A stretch of DNA of 64,000 nt from Dokdonella sp. (GTDB taxonomy: Bacteria; Pseudomonadota; Gammaproteobacteria; Xanthomonadales; Rhodanobacteraceae), in assembly GCF_019634845.1 (NCBI RefSeq), contig NZ_JAHCAQ010000004.1, forward strand, positions 62,001 to 126,000. The letters are read 5' to 3'. Under the pieces are notes generated by a model that had not been told where the DNA came from, made no database searches, and saw only the letters and a program-made list of their open reading frames with translations. The position numbers and the translations under genes were made by a program. This document shows, piece by piece, positions 17,008-26,221 of this stretch; position 1 is the first letter of the stretch; the number at the start of each line of letters is the position of its first letter.

Positions 17008-18612
17008 TCAGTCCATCGTGCGCGACAGATGCGGGCCGTCGTCGTCGAGTGAGGACAGTGCGAACAGCGTCTCCGGTCCGATGATGCCATCGGCACGGAT
17101 GCCGTAGGCCTGCTGCAGCTTTTCGACGCGGGCCTGCATCGCGGCATCGAAGCTGGCCGTCGGCGTGGCCCCGGCGCCGCCATCGAAAGTCTTGAGGTGA
17201 TCGAGGGCCCAGGGCACGCCGGGACCGTTGGCACCGCGTTCGAGCCGCGCCGGCACATTGTCGGGCACGCGCCACAGCACGGTGAACGCGCCGTCCCAGA
17301 ACTGGGCGAGCGCGGCGCGCGAGACTTCGTGGCGCTGGCCGGCGAGATCGATGCGCACGCGATCCTTGCCCACGCCCTGCAGCACGACGTGGGTCTCGTG
17401 CGGAGCCTTGCCGACCAGCAGGATCAGTGGCCGGTCGAAGCGCGCGAGCTGGTCGAGCGAGGCGCGGCCGCGCAGGCAGGCCAGGCCTGGTGCGATCAGC
17501 GCCGGACAACGTGCCGCGTCGCGCACCGACACGCGCTCGGCATCGACATGCCAACGCGACAGCAGCTGGGTGAACGCAAACAAGGCCGTGTCGGACTCAC
17601 CGGCGAGCGCCGTGCGCAGGGCCTCGCTGTCATCGTCGGTCGGTGCCGGCGCCGGCACCGGTCGGGCCGGTTCGGGTTCGGCGACGAAGCCGGGCGGCGC
17701 TGCGCGGTGCTGCCAAGCCCAGGTGACGGCGGCGCCAGCCAGCGCGAGCACGACCAATGCCGCCCAGGCGCCATGCCGGCGCAGCCAGTAGCGCGCATGG
17801 CCGGGCAGGGCCTCGTCGGCGGCGCGATCGACGAGGCGCTCGCCGAGATTGGCCTGCTCGCGCGCGTAACCGGCCATCAGCGCACGGTCGGCGATGATGT
17901 TGATGAGGCGCGGAATGCCACCCGAACGGCGGTACAGCGCCTTGAGGCCGAGCCGCGAGAACGGCTGGCGCGCGCAGCCGGCGACGGCCATGCGATGGCG
18001 CACGTAGGCCTCGGTTTCGGCCGTGTCGAGCGGCGTGAGGTGGTAGCGCGCGGTGATGCGCTGGGCGAGCTGGCGCAGCTCGGGGCGGTCGAGCAGCTCG
18101 CGCAGCTCGGGCTGGCCGAGCAGGATGATCTGCAGCAGCTTCTGGGTCGGCGTCTCGAGGTTGGTGAGCAGGCGGACCTGCTCCAGCGATTCGGTCGACA
18201 GGTTCTGTGCCTCGTCGACGATGAGCACGACGCGCAGCCCCTGCGCGTAGGCGTCGAGCAGGAAGGCGTTGAGGCTGTCGGTCAGTGCCTTGAGGCTGCC
18301 TTGCCGGCCGGTGATGTCGAGCTTGAGCTCTTCGCAGACCGCTTCGACCAGTTCCACTGGCGACAGCTTGGGATTGAGCACGAGCGCGACGCGCGTGTTG
18401 TCGGGCAATTGCTCCAGCAGCAGGCGGCACAGCGTGGTCTTGCCGGTGCCGACTTCGCCCGTGAGCTGGACGAAGCCGCCGCTGCCACCCTTGCCGATGC
18501 CGTAGAGCAGATGCGCGAGCGCATCCCGGTGGCGATCCGAGAGGAATACGTAGCGCGGATCGGGCGTGATCGAGAACGGCGCCTCGCGCAGCCCGTAATA
18601 CTCCAGATACAT
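17008..18612 (-). CDS. exeA: ExeA/GspA-type AAA ATPase with peptidoglycan-binding domain
   Basis: A 534-residue protein of the ExeA/GspA family. The N-terminus MYLEYYGLREAPFSITPDPR is characteristic; Walker A is GEVGTGKTT (residues 52-60), Walker B is VVLIVDEAQNL, followed by AAA+ features including the QRITARYHL segment. A membrane helix lies near residues 280-300, a papain-like fold region may follow, and the C-terminus carries a peptidoglycan-binding repeat (QQAYGIRADGIIGPETL, about 495-520). ExeA binds peptidoglycan and multimerises to allow secretin insertion in type II secretion. It is directly upstream of gspB. Confidence 0.93.
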   Translation of the reverse strand: MYLEYYGLREAPFSITPDPRYVFLSDRHRDALAHLLYGIGKGGSGGFVQLTGEVGTGKTTLCRLLLEQLPDNTRVALVLNPKLSPVELVEAVCEELKLDITGRQGSLKALTDSLNAFLLDAYAQGLRVVLIVDEAQNLSTESLEQVRLLTNLETPTQKLLQIILLGQPELRELLDRPELRQLAQRITARYHLTPLDTAETEAYVRHRMAVAGCARQPFSRLGLKALYRRSGGIPRLINIIADRALMAGYAREQANLGERLVDRAADEALPGHARYWLRRHGAWAALVVLALAGAAVTWAWQHRAAPPGFVAEPEPARPVPAPAPTDDDSEALRTALAGESDTALFAFTQLLSRWHVDAERVSVRDAARCPALIAPGLACLRGRASLDQLARFDRPLILLVGKAPHETHVVLQGVGKDRVRIDLAGQRHEVSRAALAQFWDGAFTVLWRVPDNVPARLERGANGPGVPWALDHLKTFDGGAGATPTASFDAAMQARVEKLQQAYGIRADGIIGPETLFALSSLDDDGPHLSRTMD

Positions 18613-18647
18613 GCGGGCATGTTAGCAGGCCGCGTGCGCGCGCCTGT

Positions 18648-19286
18648 TCAGCGCACGTGAAATCCACGCGCGTGCCGCGGCGTCGAGGCCTCGTCGGCAA
18701 ACAGCGCCATGGCGGTGGCAGCGACCTGGCGCGTGTCGTGCCAGGCGTAGCCGGCGACGCCGAGCGTACCGGCCACGGGCAGCCAGCGGGCGACACCACG
18801 CCCGACGGCGCGGCCCGACAGCGTCACGCCGATGCCGGTGGCGATGCGCTCGAGCACGCGCAGCGGCACGTCGCGGATCAGCAGCCGCGTGCCGACCTCG
18901 GCGGTCAGGCCGCGCAGCGCCTGGGCGGCGGCATGGCGGAACAGGCAGTAGAGCATGTGCGAGCGCGTCAGCTCGGCGTGGCGGCCGTAGGCGCCGGCGA
19001 TGTCGGCCACGAGCTGGCGCTGGATGTGCCAGATGACGGCAAGTTCAGGTGCGATCGTGAGCCAGCCCAGCGGTCCGGGCGGCAGGGCCAAGGTGCCGGC
19101 GGCGAACGCGGCCTTGCCGGCGGCCGTGCGCGCCAGCGCCTGCGCCCGCCCGTGCGGGCCGGCGTGGGCCGCTTCGGCGCTGGCCGGAATGCGCGCGGCC
19201 AGGTCGAGAACCGTGCGCGTGAGCCGCGCGCCCGGCTCGTTGCCGGCCGGGTCGTTGTCGCGCGGGGCGCGAGCGGGGTGTTTCAT
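18648..19286 (-). CDS. EcsC-family-like protein
   Basis: A 212-residue mostly helical protein with a central LPPGPLGWLTIAPELAVIWH segment followed by VADIAGAYG, which resembles the EcsC domain family. The first 35 residues are polar and probably disordered. Two Gly/Ala-rich hydrophobic stretches (around 140-185) could associate with membrane. EcsC proteins are of poorly known function, named after a gene in the Bacillus ecs ABC transporter operon. It precedes exeA by 35 bases on the same strand and follows clp by 82 bases. The family assignment is from recognisable motifs only. Confidence 0.7.
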   Translation of the reverse strand: MKHPARAPRDNDPAGNEPGARLTRTVLDLAARIPASAEAAHAGPHGRAQALARTAAGKAAFAAGTLALPPGPLGWLTIAPELAVIWHIQRQLVADIAGAYGRHAELTRSHMLYCLFRHAAAQALRGLTAEVGTRLLIRDVPLRVLERIATGIGVTLSGRAVGRGVARWLPVAGTLGVAGYAWHDTRQVAATAMALFADEASTPRHARGFHVR

Positions 19287-19368
19287 GCGGTGACCGGGTG
19301 GCTGCAGGAGCGCCCGATGGTCGGCGCGCCAAGCTGTACGTTGGCTGGCCGCGCGGCCAGCCCAGCGC

Positions 19369-20082
19369 TCAGTGCGAACCGAGCACGACGATGGTCTTGC
19401 CGCTCACGCTGACCATGCCCTGCTCCTCAAGCTGCTTGAGCACGCGACCGACCATCTCGCGCGAGCAGCCGACGATGCGGCTGATTTCCTGGCGCGAGAT
19501 GCGGATCTGCTTGCCGTCGGGGTGGGTGACCGCGTCGGGTTCCTCGATGAGGTCGAGCAGGGTCTTGGCCACGCGCTCGGTCACGTCCATGAAGGCCAGG
19601 CGGCTGACCTTGCGCGAGGTGTGCAGCAGACGGTTGGTGAGCTGGGAGCCGATCGCGAACAGGATCTTGGGACATTCCTCGCGCAACGGACCCTCGAACA
19701 GCGCGAACATGCGTTCGTAGCTGATTTCGGCCAGTTCGCAGGGGGTGCGCGTGCGCACCATGACCTCGCGGCGCGGGGTTTCCACGAACAGGCCCATCTC
19801 GCCGATGAACTCGCCGCGGTTGAGGTAGGCCAGGATCAGTTCGTTGCCGGCCTCGTCCTCTGACGACACCGTGAGCGAGCCATCGATCACGTAGTAGAGG
19901 ATGTTGGCCGAATCGCCGGGGCGGATGATCGCGGTCTTGCTGGCATAGCGACGGCGATGGCAGGCGCCCAGGAAGCGCTCCATCGCCGCGCGGTCGGGCA
20001 CCAGGATCGATGGTGCCTGCACGCGGTTGACCTCGCGCTGCAGCGTGTAGCGGAAATCGGTGATCTTGCCTTGTGCTTCCAC
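19369..20082 (-). CDS. clp: Clp, CRP/FNR-family global regulator
   Basis: A 237-residue transcription factor: cyclic-nucleotide-binding-type beta-roll (about residues 30-145, with RPGDSANILYYVIDGS and GEFIGEMGLF), a long dimerisation helix, and a winged helix-turn-helix (SRQEISRIVGCSREMVGRVL, about 193-212). It is closest in recognisable sequence to the Xanthomonas Clp (TRxxCELAEISYER, SRLAFxDVT), which in Xanthomonas is inhibited by cyclic di-GMP and controls virulence, secretion and EPS genes. Whether this one binds cAMP or c-di-GMP cannot be decided from sequence alone. It is divergent from speD across a 241-base region holding a nested inverted repeat. Confidence 0.9.
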   Translation of the reverse strand: MEAQGKITDFRYTLQREVNRVQAPSILVPDRAAMERFLGACHRRRYASKTAIIRPGDSANILYYVIDGSLTVSSEDEAGNELILAYLNRGEFIGEMGLFVETPRREVMVRTRTPCELAEISYERMFALFEGPLREECPKILFAIGSQLTNRLLHTSRKVSRLAFMDVTERVAKTLLDLIEEPDAVTHPDGKQIRISRQEISRIVGCSREMVGRVLKQLEEQGMVSVSGKTIVVLGSH

Positions 20083-20180
20083 AGGGACCCCTACTGCAAT
20101 GGGTGCAGACGTGACGGTCGCCGCGGAACATGCGGCAAGGCCGCAATGTGCGAGCCCGCTGCGACCGGATGCGGCCTAGT

Positions 20181-20210
20181 ATTGCAAATTGCGACCGGGG
20201 TCGCAGCAAT
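20181..20210. promoter_or_regulatory. Nested inverted repeat between clp and speD
   Basis: GCGACC-GG-GGTCGC (20191-20204) is nested within ATTGC (20181-20185) and GCAAT (20206-20210). It lies between two divergent genes and could be an operator for either. GCGACCGG also occurs at 20161-20168. No regulator can be named. Confidence 0.4.
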
Positions 20211-20261
20211 CGGCGCCGGGTGGCGCTGGACTGTGCGGTTTCATCGTGGCGGTGCATGCTC

Positions 20262-20267
20262 CATAAT
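20262..20267 (+). promoter_or_regulatory. Possible -10 box of speD
   Basis: CATAAT is preceded at 17 bases by TTTCAT (20239-20244), a weak -35. The predicted start near 20274 would give a leader of about 50 bases before the GTG at 20324. Confidence 0.4.
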
Positions 20268-20323
20268 CCGCGCCCCGCGGCGTGCAAACCGCGGCTGCTT
20301 CGTCGTCCGTTGGGGGTTTCGCC

Positions 20324-21109
20324 GTGGTCAAGCCGATTCCGCGCCTGCAGCTGCAGGGTTTCAACAACCTCACCAAGGCGCTGAGTTTCAACATCTACGA
20401 CATCTGTTATGCGGTGTCGGAGGACCAGCGTCGCCGCTACATCGAGTACATCGACGAGCAGTACGACGCCGACCGCCTGACCCAGATCCTCAGCGACGTG
20501 GCCGAGATCATCGGCGCCAACATCCTCAATATCGCGCGCCAGGACTACGATCCGCAGGGTGCGTCGGTGACGATCCTCATCTCCGAGCATCCGATCGTCG
20601 ACAAGCTCGGCAAGGACATGATCTCCGACGCGGTGGTGACGCATCTGGACAAGAGCCACATCACGGTCCACACCTACCCGGAGACCCACCCGCACAACGG
20701 TATCGCCACGTTCCGAGCCGACATCGACGTGGCGACGTGCGGGGTGATTTCGCCACTCAAGGCGCTCAATTACCTCATCGACAGCTTCGAATCCGACATC
20801 GTCACGATGGACTACCGCGTGCGCGGCTTCACGCGTGACGTGCGCGGGCGCAAGCACTACATCGACCACAAGATCAATTCGATCCAGGACTACCTGGCCA
20901 AGCACATCCGCCAGAAGTACGAGATGTTCGACGTCAACGTGTATCAGGAAAACATGTTCCACACCAAGATGCACGTGAAGGACTTCGACCTCGATACCTA
21001 CCTGTTCGAGGCGCACGCCGACGATCTCTCGTTCAAGGACCGCCAGCGCATCGAGCAGCTGCTGCGCCGCGAGATCGAGGAGCTGTTCCACGGCCGCAAC
21101 CTGACCTGA
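20324..21109 (+). CDS. speD: S-adenosylmethionine decarboxylase proenzyme
   Basis: A 261-residue enzyme of the E. coli-type SpeD class that makes decarboxylated AdoMet, the aminopropyl donor for spermidine. The proenzyme self-cleaves to make a pyruvoyl group at Ser111, seen in [14 protein letters not shown]; other conserved segments are [28 protein letters not shown] and [16 protein letters not shown] start at 20324 was chosen because GGGGG lies seven bases upstream and the protein then aligns with E. coli SpeD from its start; a GTG at 20282 would add 14 residues. No speE is present in the window. Confidence 0.95.
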   Translation: MVKPIPRLQLQGFNNLTKALSFNIYDICYAVSEDQRRRYIEYIDEQYDADRLTQILSDVAEIIGANILNIARQDYDPQGASVTILISEHPIVDKLGKDMISDAVVTHLDKSHITVHTYPETHPHNGIATFRADIDVATCGVISPLKALNYLIDSFESDIVTMDYRVRGFTRDVRGRKHYIDHKINSIQDYLAKHIRQKYEMFDVNVYQENMFHTKMHVKDFDLDTYLFEAHADDLSFKDRQRIEQLLRREIEELFHGRNLT

Positions 21110-21231
21110 GGGCGGCCCCGGCATGGCGGCCGGCCGGCGGTCTTGGGCGGGCCCAGCCACGAAAGTCGCTGGCACTGGCGCCGGACGGTCGGGTTCGTGC
21201 TACCATGCGCGGCTCACGACAGGTAACGCGG

Positions 21232-21260
21232 TTGTCACGCGCCGACTCTTCGGCTATTCT
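21232..21260 (+). promoter_or_regulatory. Sigma-70 promoter of the rplM-rpsI operon
   Basis: TTGTCA (21232-21237), a 17-base spacer and TATTCT (21255-21260) make a good sigma-70 promoter. Transcription would start near 21267, about 52 bases before the rplM ATG. Confidence 0.65.
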
Positions 21261-21318
21261 CCCGCGCCCTCGATTTCGACTGCCCCGGTCATCCCGGGCC
21301 CAGCAGGGTATTACGGAT

Positions 21319-21753
21319 ATGAACACGATCAGCGCCAAGGCAGACGGCGTCAAACGCGATTGGTATGTGGTCGACGCCACCGGCAAGACCCTCGGTCGCC
21401 TGTGCACCGAACTGGCCCATCGCCTGCGCGGCAAGCACAAGACCGTCTACACCCCGCACGTCGACACCGGCGATTACCTCGTCGTGGTCAATGCGGAGAA
21501 GATCGCGGTGACCGGCAAGAAGCTCGATGACAAGAACTATCATCGCTTCACCGGCTACATCGGCAACCTCAAGACGACCTCGCTCAAGGACATGCTGGCG
21601 ACGCATCCCGAGCGAGTGATCGAGATCGGCGTCAAGGGCATGCTGCCCAAGAATCCGCTCGGTCGCGCGATGTACCGCAAGCTCAAGGTCTACGCCGGGC
21701 CGAACCATCCGCACGCGGCGCAGCAGCCGCAGGCGCTCGACATCAAGGCGTGA
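21319..21753 (+). CDS. rplM: 50S ribosomal protein L13
   Basis: A 144-residue primary rRNA-binding protein of the large subunit. Family segments include [57 protein letters not shown] and VYAGPNHPH. The ATG at 21319 matches the usual L13 start; the upstream open frame back to 21205 covers the promoter and leader. It is followed by rpsI in the standard bacterial order. In E. coli the operon is translationally repressed by L13 itself; whether that holds here cannot be seen. Confidence 0.98.
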   Translation: MNTISAKADGVKRDWYVVDATGKTLGRLCTELAHRLRGKHKTVYTPHVDTGDYLVVVNAEKIAVTGKKLDDKNYHRFTGYIGNLKTTSLKDMLATHPERVIEIGVKGMLPKNPLGRAMYRKLKVYAGPNHPHAAQQPQALDIKA

Positions 21754-21820
21754 TCACTGCCCCGCGTGCGATGCCAGCGGCTCGCATGCGGACCAACAGA
21801 ACCGACAGACGAACTCGACT

Positions 21821-22213
21821 ATGGCTACCCAGCAGAATTACGGCACCGGCCGTCGCAAGTCCTCCGCAGCACGCGTCTTCCTGCGCAAGGGCAGCGGCGC
21901 CATCACGGTCAATGGCAAGGCACTCGATGAGTTCTTTGGCCGCGAGACCTCGCGCATGATCGTGCGCCAGCCACTCGAGCTGACCCAGAGCCAGGACAAG
22001 TTCGACGTGCTCGTCACGGTCGCCGGCGGCGGCATGACCGGCCAGGCCGGCGCGATCCGCCTCGGCATCGCCCGCGCGCTGGTCGAGTACGACGAAACGC
22101 TCAAGACACCGCTGCGCAAGGCCGGCTTCATGACGCGCGATGCGCGCGAGGTCGAGCGCAAGAAGGTCGGCCTGCACAAGGCCCGTCGCGCGACCCAGTA
22201 CTCCAAGCGCTGA
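21821..22213 (+). CDS. rpsI: 30S ribosomal protein S9
   Basis: A 130-residue small-subunit protein whose C-terminal tail reaches the P site. Conserved pieces include [41 protein letters not shown] and the terminal [11 protein letters not shown]. It starts 67 bases after rplM, and the tRNA-Gln gene begins just 15 bases after its stop, so the tRNA is very probably on the same transcript. Confidence 0.98.
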   Translation: MATQQNYGTGRRKSSAARVFLRKGSGAITVNGKALDEFFGRETSRMIVRQPLELTQSQDKFDVLVTVAGGGMTGQAGAIRLGIARALVEYDETLKTPLRKAGFMTRDAREVERKKVGLHKARRATQYSKR

Positions 22214-22228
22214 CGTCCAACGCTCCGT

Positions 22229-22302
22229 TGGGGGATCGTCTAATGGTAGGACAACGGACTCTGACTCCGTTTATCTAGGTTCGAATCCTAGTCCCCCAGC
22301 CA
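22229..22302 (+). tRNA. tRNA-Gln, anticodon CTG, CCA encoded
   Basis: The acceptor arms TGGGGGA (22229-22235) and TCCCCCA (22292-22298) pair, followed by discriminator G and encoded CCA. The anticodon stem ACGGA/TCCGT encloses the loop CTCTGAC with CTG at 22261-22263, reading CAG. The T arm contains GGTTCGAATCC. The acceptor U1-A72 pair is typical of bacterial tRNA-Gln. Its 3' half is also the left arm of a long inverted repeat with the sequence downstream (22290-22354). Confidence 0.97.
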
Positions 22303-22354
22303 CGAATGCCAAGCCCCGCCTCGCGCGGGGCTTTGCATTCGTGGCTGGGGGACT
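22290..22354 (+). terminator. Long inverted repeat joining the tRNA 3' end to an intrinsic terminator
   Basis: The 20 bases 22290-22309 (tRNA T arm end, acceptor, CCA and 7 more) are the exact reverse complement of 22335-22354. Inside this pair lies a GC-rich hairpin AAGCCCCGC (22311-22319) / GCGGGGCTT (22325-22333) with a five-base loop. The inner hairpin looks like a terminator for rplM-rpsI-tRNA-Gln, although only three T's follow. The outer arms could pair with, and compete against, the tRNA acceptor fold. Confidence 0.75.
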
Positions 22355-22466
22355 GGTCCGATGCGGAACCTGTGTTCGACAAAATCGCCGGGAGCGATTT
22401 TGGACAGCGCGCAGCGCTGGCCCCGGAGCGCGCAGCGCGCAGGGGTGAGCCCCAGGGATGGGGCGA
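22308..22466 (+). repeat. Multi-hairpin repeat unit, copy 1 (159 bp)
   Basis: Copy 1 of a directly repeated unit. In order it contains: hairpin AAGCCCCGC/GCGGGGCTT; a copy of the reverse complement of the tRNA-Gln 3' end (22335-22353); hairpin AAAATCGC/GCGATTTT with loop CGGGA; a CAGCGC/GCGCTG hairpin; a CCCC...GGGG stem around GCGCGC-A-GCGCGC; and GCCCC/GGGGC near the end. No coding potential is convincing. It differs from copy 2 by one extra A and one A/C substitution. Confidence 0.85.
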
Positions 22467-22501
22467 GCAATCCTGGTCCCGGCCCGGTCCGGCCCGGCCC
22501 G

Positions 22502-22659
22502 GCCAAGCCCCGCCTCGCGCGGGGCTTTGCATTCGTGGCTGGGGGACTGGTCCGATGCGGAACCTGTGTTCGACAAATCGCCGGGAGCGATTTTGGCCAG
22601 CGCGCAGCGCTGGCCCCGGAGCGCGCAGCGCGCAGGGGTGAGCCCCAGGGATGGGGCGA
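22502..22659 (+). repeat. Multi-hairpin repeat unit, copy 2 (158 bp)
   Basis: Second copy, about 99% identical to copy 1 and separated from it by 35 bases of GC-rich filler made of GGCCC/GGTCC steps. It also carries the reverse complement of the tRNA-Gln 3' end (22529-22547), although no tRNA lies beside it. Its third hairpin is improved to a perfect GGCCAGCGC/GCGCTGGCC stem. The rest of the gap, 22660-22797, shows nothing I can name. Confidence 0.85.
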
Positions 22660-22797
22660 CACGGTCATCCTCGTTTGTGCAGCGGGGCTGTGCGCGCCGC
22701 GCCCGTGCCGCGCTGCGATTTCCGGGCCGGTGTCGTGCGGCCAGTCCGTACCGCGCCCAACGATCGCCGCGGCGCCGCGGCCGAGCAGTGGCTGCGT

Positions 22798-24300
22798 TCA
22801 GTGCATCCGCCGCTGTCGCCAGCGCACCGCGAGCAGCAGGCCCAGCGCGAGCAGGCCAAGCGCCCAGCGCGACAGCATCGGTACTGCCGCGCGCGAGCCC
22901 GGTCCGCTCCCGCCCTGCCATTCGTAGGCGCCGATGTCGGGCGCGTGGCCCCAGTTGCGTACGAATGGATCGCCGCGCTGGTCGTTGGCGAGACCGAGGG
23001 CATTGCTGCCGGCATCGATGGCCGGGCTACCCGCGCGCAGCGCATGGGTTCGAGTGCGGCCGCCGTTGGACGCCAACGGCTGCAGCAGCGGATCGGATGC
23101 GAGCGTGCCGGCTGGCAAGGTGAGCAGAGGCGAGGCCGAGGCGAGCACGTTGCCGATGCCGCCGATCGCCACGCTCTGCGGCAGGGCGCCGTAGCGGTTG
23201 TCGCGGTTGCCGACATCGCTGGAATTGCCGAACACGATGCTGCTGCGGAAATTGCTGCCAGGCGCGTTGAGCCACACGCCGCCACCGTCGAGGGCCGAAC
23301 GATTGCCGGTCACGGTGCTGTTGTCGAGCTGCAGCGCGGCCGGCCAGCGCATGAACAACCCGCCTGCGATGTCATGGCGTGCGAGGTTGCCCGACACCGT
23401 GGAGTTGATCATCGCCAGCGGGTTGAAAGTCGCGATGCCACCTGCGCGGCCGTCGCTGATGTTGCTGTCGATGGTCGAGCTGGTGATCGTGCCGCCGGTC
23501 ACCGCAACGATGGCGCCGCCGATGTCGTAACTGGTGAAACCGGGATTGGGCTGATGGTCGGCCAGGTTCGCGCTGATCGTGCTGTTGTCGAGCTGCAGCG
23601 CATAGACGAAGGCCGCGCCACCGAAGGCCGCCGTTCCCGCGGCGGCATGCATGCCGCGGGCATGGTTGCCGACAATCGTGGTGTTGCCGAGCGTCAGCGA
23701 ATAGGCGTACAGCGCGCCACCGTAACTGCCGATGCCGACCGCATAGCAGTCGCGCACCACGCTGTCGTACAGCTCAAGGTAGCCCGCCGAGGCGATGCAG
23801 CCGCCGCCAGAGACATGGAACTGCTCGGCGCGAGCGCTGCCACGGCGCAGCGTGAATCCCTTCAGGCGCAGCGTGCCGCCGCGCGGGTGGATGAACAGGC
23901 GATCGGCGGCATTGCCGTCGATCGCCAGCCGGTTCGCACCCGGGCCGACCAGTTCGAGGTCGTCGAGCCTGACCTCGATCGCGCCGGTCGTCAGCGTGAT
24001 CGACGAGCAGTGCAAAGCGCTGAGGTCGATCGTGTCGCCACTGGCTGCCGCGGCAACCGCATCTCGCAGGCTGCCAGGGCCATCATCGTTGCAGTTGGCG
24101 ACCGGATGTGTCGCCAGGGGGCGGCTGGCGCCAGCGTGCGGCGCGGCCTCGCGCGGCGCCGGCAGGGTCGGGAAGATGCGACGCGCGGCGTCGCCACGCA
24201 GCCGGATCCAGCTGGTGTCGACCGGCGATGCGGCCAGCGCCTGCACGCTGGCCGTCGCCAGCGCGGCGAGCGTGGCGGCATGCAGCGGCCGTCGCGTCAC
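22798..24300 (-). CDS. Secreted parallel beta-helix protein with IPTL-CTERM-like tail
   Basis: A 500-residue exported protein. A signal peptide (about residues 1-25, ending ALA) is followed by a [20 protein letters not shown] start typical of choice-of-anchor/CSLREA-type beta-helix proteins, then repeated NSTISxN / NSTVxGN rungs of a right-handed beta-helix, and the [10 protein letters not shown] and DIGAYEWQ closing motifs. The end, [18 protein letters not shown] plus RWRQRR, matches the pattern of IPTL-CTERM sorting signals (motif, membrane helix, Arg cluster). The GTG start overlaps the rpiA stop by four bases, so translation is likely coupled. A paralogue lies at 58837-60291. Confidence 0.85.
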   Translation of the reverse strand: MTRRPLHAATLAALATASVQALAASPVDTSWIRLRGDAARRIFPTLPAPREAAPHAGASRPLATHPVANCNDDGPGSLRDAVAAAASGDTIDLSALHCSSITLTTGAIEVRLDDLELVGPGANRLAIDGNAADRLFIHPRGGTLRLKGFTLRRGSARAEQFHVSGGGCIASAGYLELYDSVVRDCYAVGIGSYGGALYAYSLTLGNTTIVGNHARGMHAAAGTAAFGGAAFVYALQLDNSTISANLADHQPNPGFTSYDIGGAIVAVTGGTITSSTIDSNISDGRAGGIATFNPLAMINSTVSGNLARHDIAGGLFMRWPAALQLDNSTVTGNRSALDGGGVWLNAPGSNFRSSIVFGNSSDVGNRDNRYGALPQSVAIGGIGNVLASASPLLTLPAGTLASDPLLQPLASNGGRTRTHALRAGSPAIDAGSNALGLANDQRGDPFVRNWGHAPDIGAYEWQGGSGPGSRAAVPMLSRWALGLLALGLLLAVRWRQRRMH

Positions 24301-24937
24301 GGCATCACCTCGTCGCCGATCAGCACCACGTCGGCGCGCCGCGCCGCGAACAGGCCGACCGTGACCACGCCGGCGATCTGGTTGAGCTCGGCTTCCAGTG
24401 CCAGTGGCGCGCTGATGCGCAGGTTGTGCACATCGAGGATCCAGTTGCCGTTGTCGGTGACCACACCATCGCGCCACACCGGTTGACCGCCGCGCCGGAC
24501 CAGCTCGCGCGCGACGTGGCTGCGCGCCATCGGGATCACCTCGATCGGCAGCGGGAAGCGGCCCAGCACCTCGACCCGCTTGCTGGCGTCGATCACGCAC
24601 ACGAACCTGCGCGATGCGGCGGCGACGATCTTCTCGCGCGTGAGCGCGGCGCCACCGCCCTTGATCAGGCACTTGGCGCCATCGCATTCGTCGGCACCGT
24701 CGACGTACAACGGCAATTCGCCGGTGGCGTTGAGATCGAGCACTTCGATGCCGTGCGCGCGCAGGCGCTGGCTCGACCATTCCGAACTCGACACCGCGCC
24801 GGCGATGTCGTGGCGACGCTCGGCCAGGGCATCGATGAAATGGGCCACGGTGGAGCCGGTGCCGACGCCGACGATCATGCCCGGTTCGACATAGCGCATC
24901 GCGGCGCGGGCGGCGCGACGTTTTGCCTCGTCCTGGT

Positions 24938-24941
<4 letters not shown>
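24297..24941 (-). CDS. rpiA: Ribose-5-phosphate isomerase A
   Basis: A 214-residue cytoplasmic enzyme of the pentose phosphate pathway that interconverts ribose 5-phosphate and ribulose 5-phosphate. Motifs: [15 protein letters not shown] (phosphate loop), [20 protein letters not shown] (catalytic Asp), and [13 protein letters not shown] with the catalytic Lys/Glu region. The ATG at 24941 overlaps the stop of the EVE-domain gene by four bases, and its own stop overlaps the next gene, so this is a tightly coupled chain. Confidence 0.96.
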
Positions 24942-25423
<482 letters not shown>

Positions 25424-25480
25424 CGACAATTCGCCCCGCGGTGCGGAAGCGGTGACTTTAGCAGCCCGCGGTGCCCGTCT

Positions 25481-26095
25481 TCACCCGGCCGCGGCGCAGC
25501 GGATGAGTTCGCGCTCGGTCGCGACGTAATCGAGCCGCACGTCCCAGGCTTGCGCCGCGAGTGCGGGCAGTTCCTGCAACGCGTAGCCGATGCCGACGAG
25601 AAGCGGGCGGGCAGCTGCGGCACGCTCGCGCAGGAAGGCGAAGCTGCGGTCGTAATAGCCGCCGCCGAAGCCGAGCCGGTGGCCGTGGCGGTCGAAACCG
25701 AGCAGCGGTACGAGCACGATGTCGAGTTCGGGCGCCGGCACCATCTGCTCGGCGGCGCAAACCGGCTCGGGGATGCCAAAGCGATTGGTTGCCAGCGGTG
25801 CGCCGACCTGCCATGGCGCGAACCACAACTGGCGGTGCGGGCGCACCACCGGCAGGTACCAGTGCTGACCGCGCGCATGGACGCCGCCGGGCAGCGCGGC
25901 CAGCGGCAATTCACCATCGGTGGCCCAGTAGCCTGCGATGCGCGGCGCGGTGAGGAACCCGGGTATCCGCTCGATCTGCGCCACCAGCGCTTGGGCGGCG
26001 GCCACCCGCTCGCCCGCGCTGAGGGCCGCGCGCTGCGCGCGCAGGTCCCGACGCAAGGCGTCACGCGCGGTCGCGGTTGCGGAGGCGCGAGTCAT
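25481..26095 (-). CDS. fau: 5-formyltetrahydrofolate cyclo-ligase
   Basis: A 204-residue enzyme that converts 5-formyl-THF to 5,10-methenyl-THF with ATP. The signature LLGFDRHGHRLGFGGGYYDR (about residues 135-155) and the N-terminal RRDLRAQRAALS helix are clear. Its position downstream of 6S RNA and zapA is the standard gammaproteobacterial arrangement (zapA-ssrS-ygfA in E. coli), and the 6S transcript may be processed from a longer RNA reaching this gene. Between its ATG (26095) and the 6S 3' end lie about 125 bases that hold no other gene. Confidence 0.94.
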   Translation of the reverse strand: MTRASATATARDALRRDLRAQRAALSAGERVAAAQALVAQIERIPGFLTAPRIAGYWATDGELPLAALPGGVHARGQHWYLPVVRPHRQLWFAPWQVGAPLATNRFGIPEPVCAAEQMVPAPELDIVLVPLLGFDRHGHRLGFGGGYYDRSFAFLRERAAAARPLLVGIGYALQELPALAAQAWDVRLDYVATERELIRCAAAG

Positions 26096-26221
26096 GCGCG
26101 GCGGTTGGCGGGGGGGGGCGGCGAGCGGTGGTGCGCCTGCGCGCGCTGCCGCCGAACGGCGCCGCGATCATGCGCCACCGCGCTGCGCGTGGCGGCGCTC
26201 ATCGACGAGCGCAAGAAAGAA

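Noticed and set aside
22229..22659. Integration (att) site of a mobile element at tRNA-Gln
   Set aside because: The second match to the tRNA 3' end is inverted rather than direct, and no integrase or cargo genes lie between the copies.
22271..22927. Open frames on both strands through the tandem repeats
   Set aside because: They are internally repeated only because the DNA is, include tRNA sequence, and have no ribosome binding site or family likeness.
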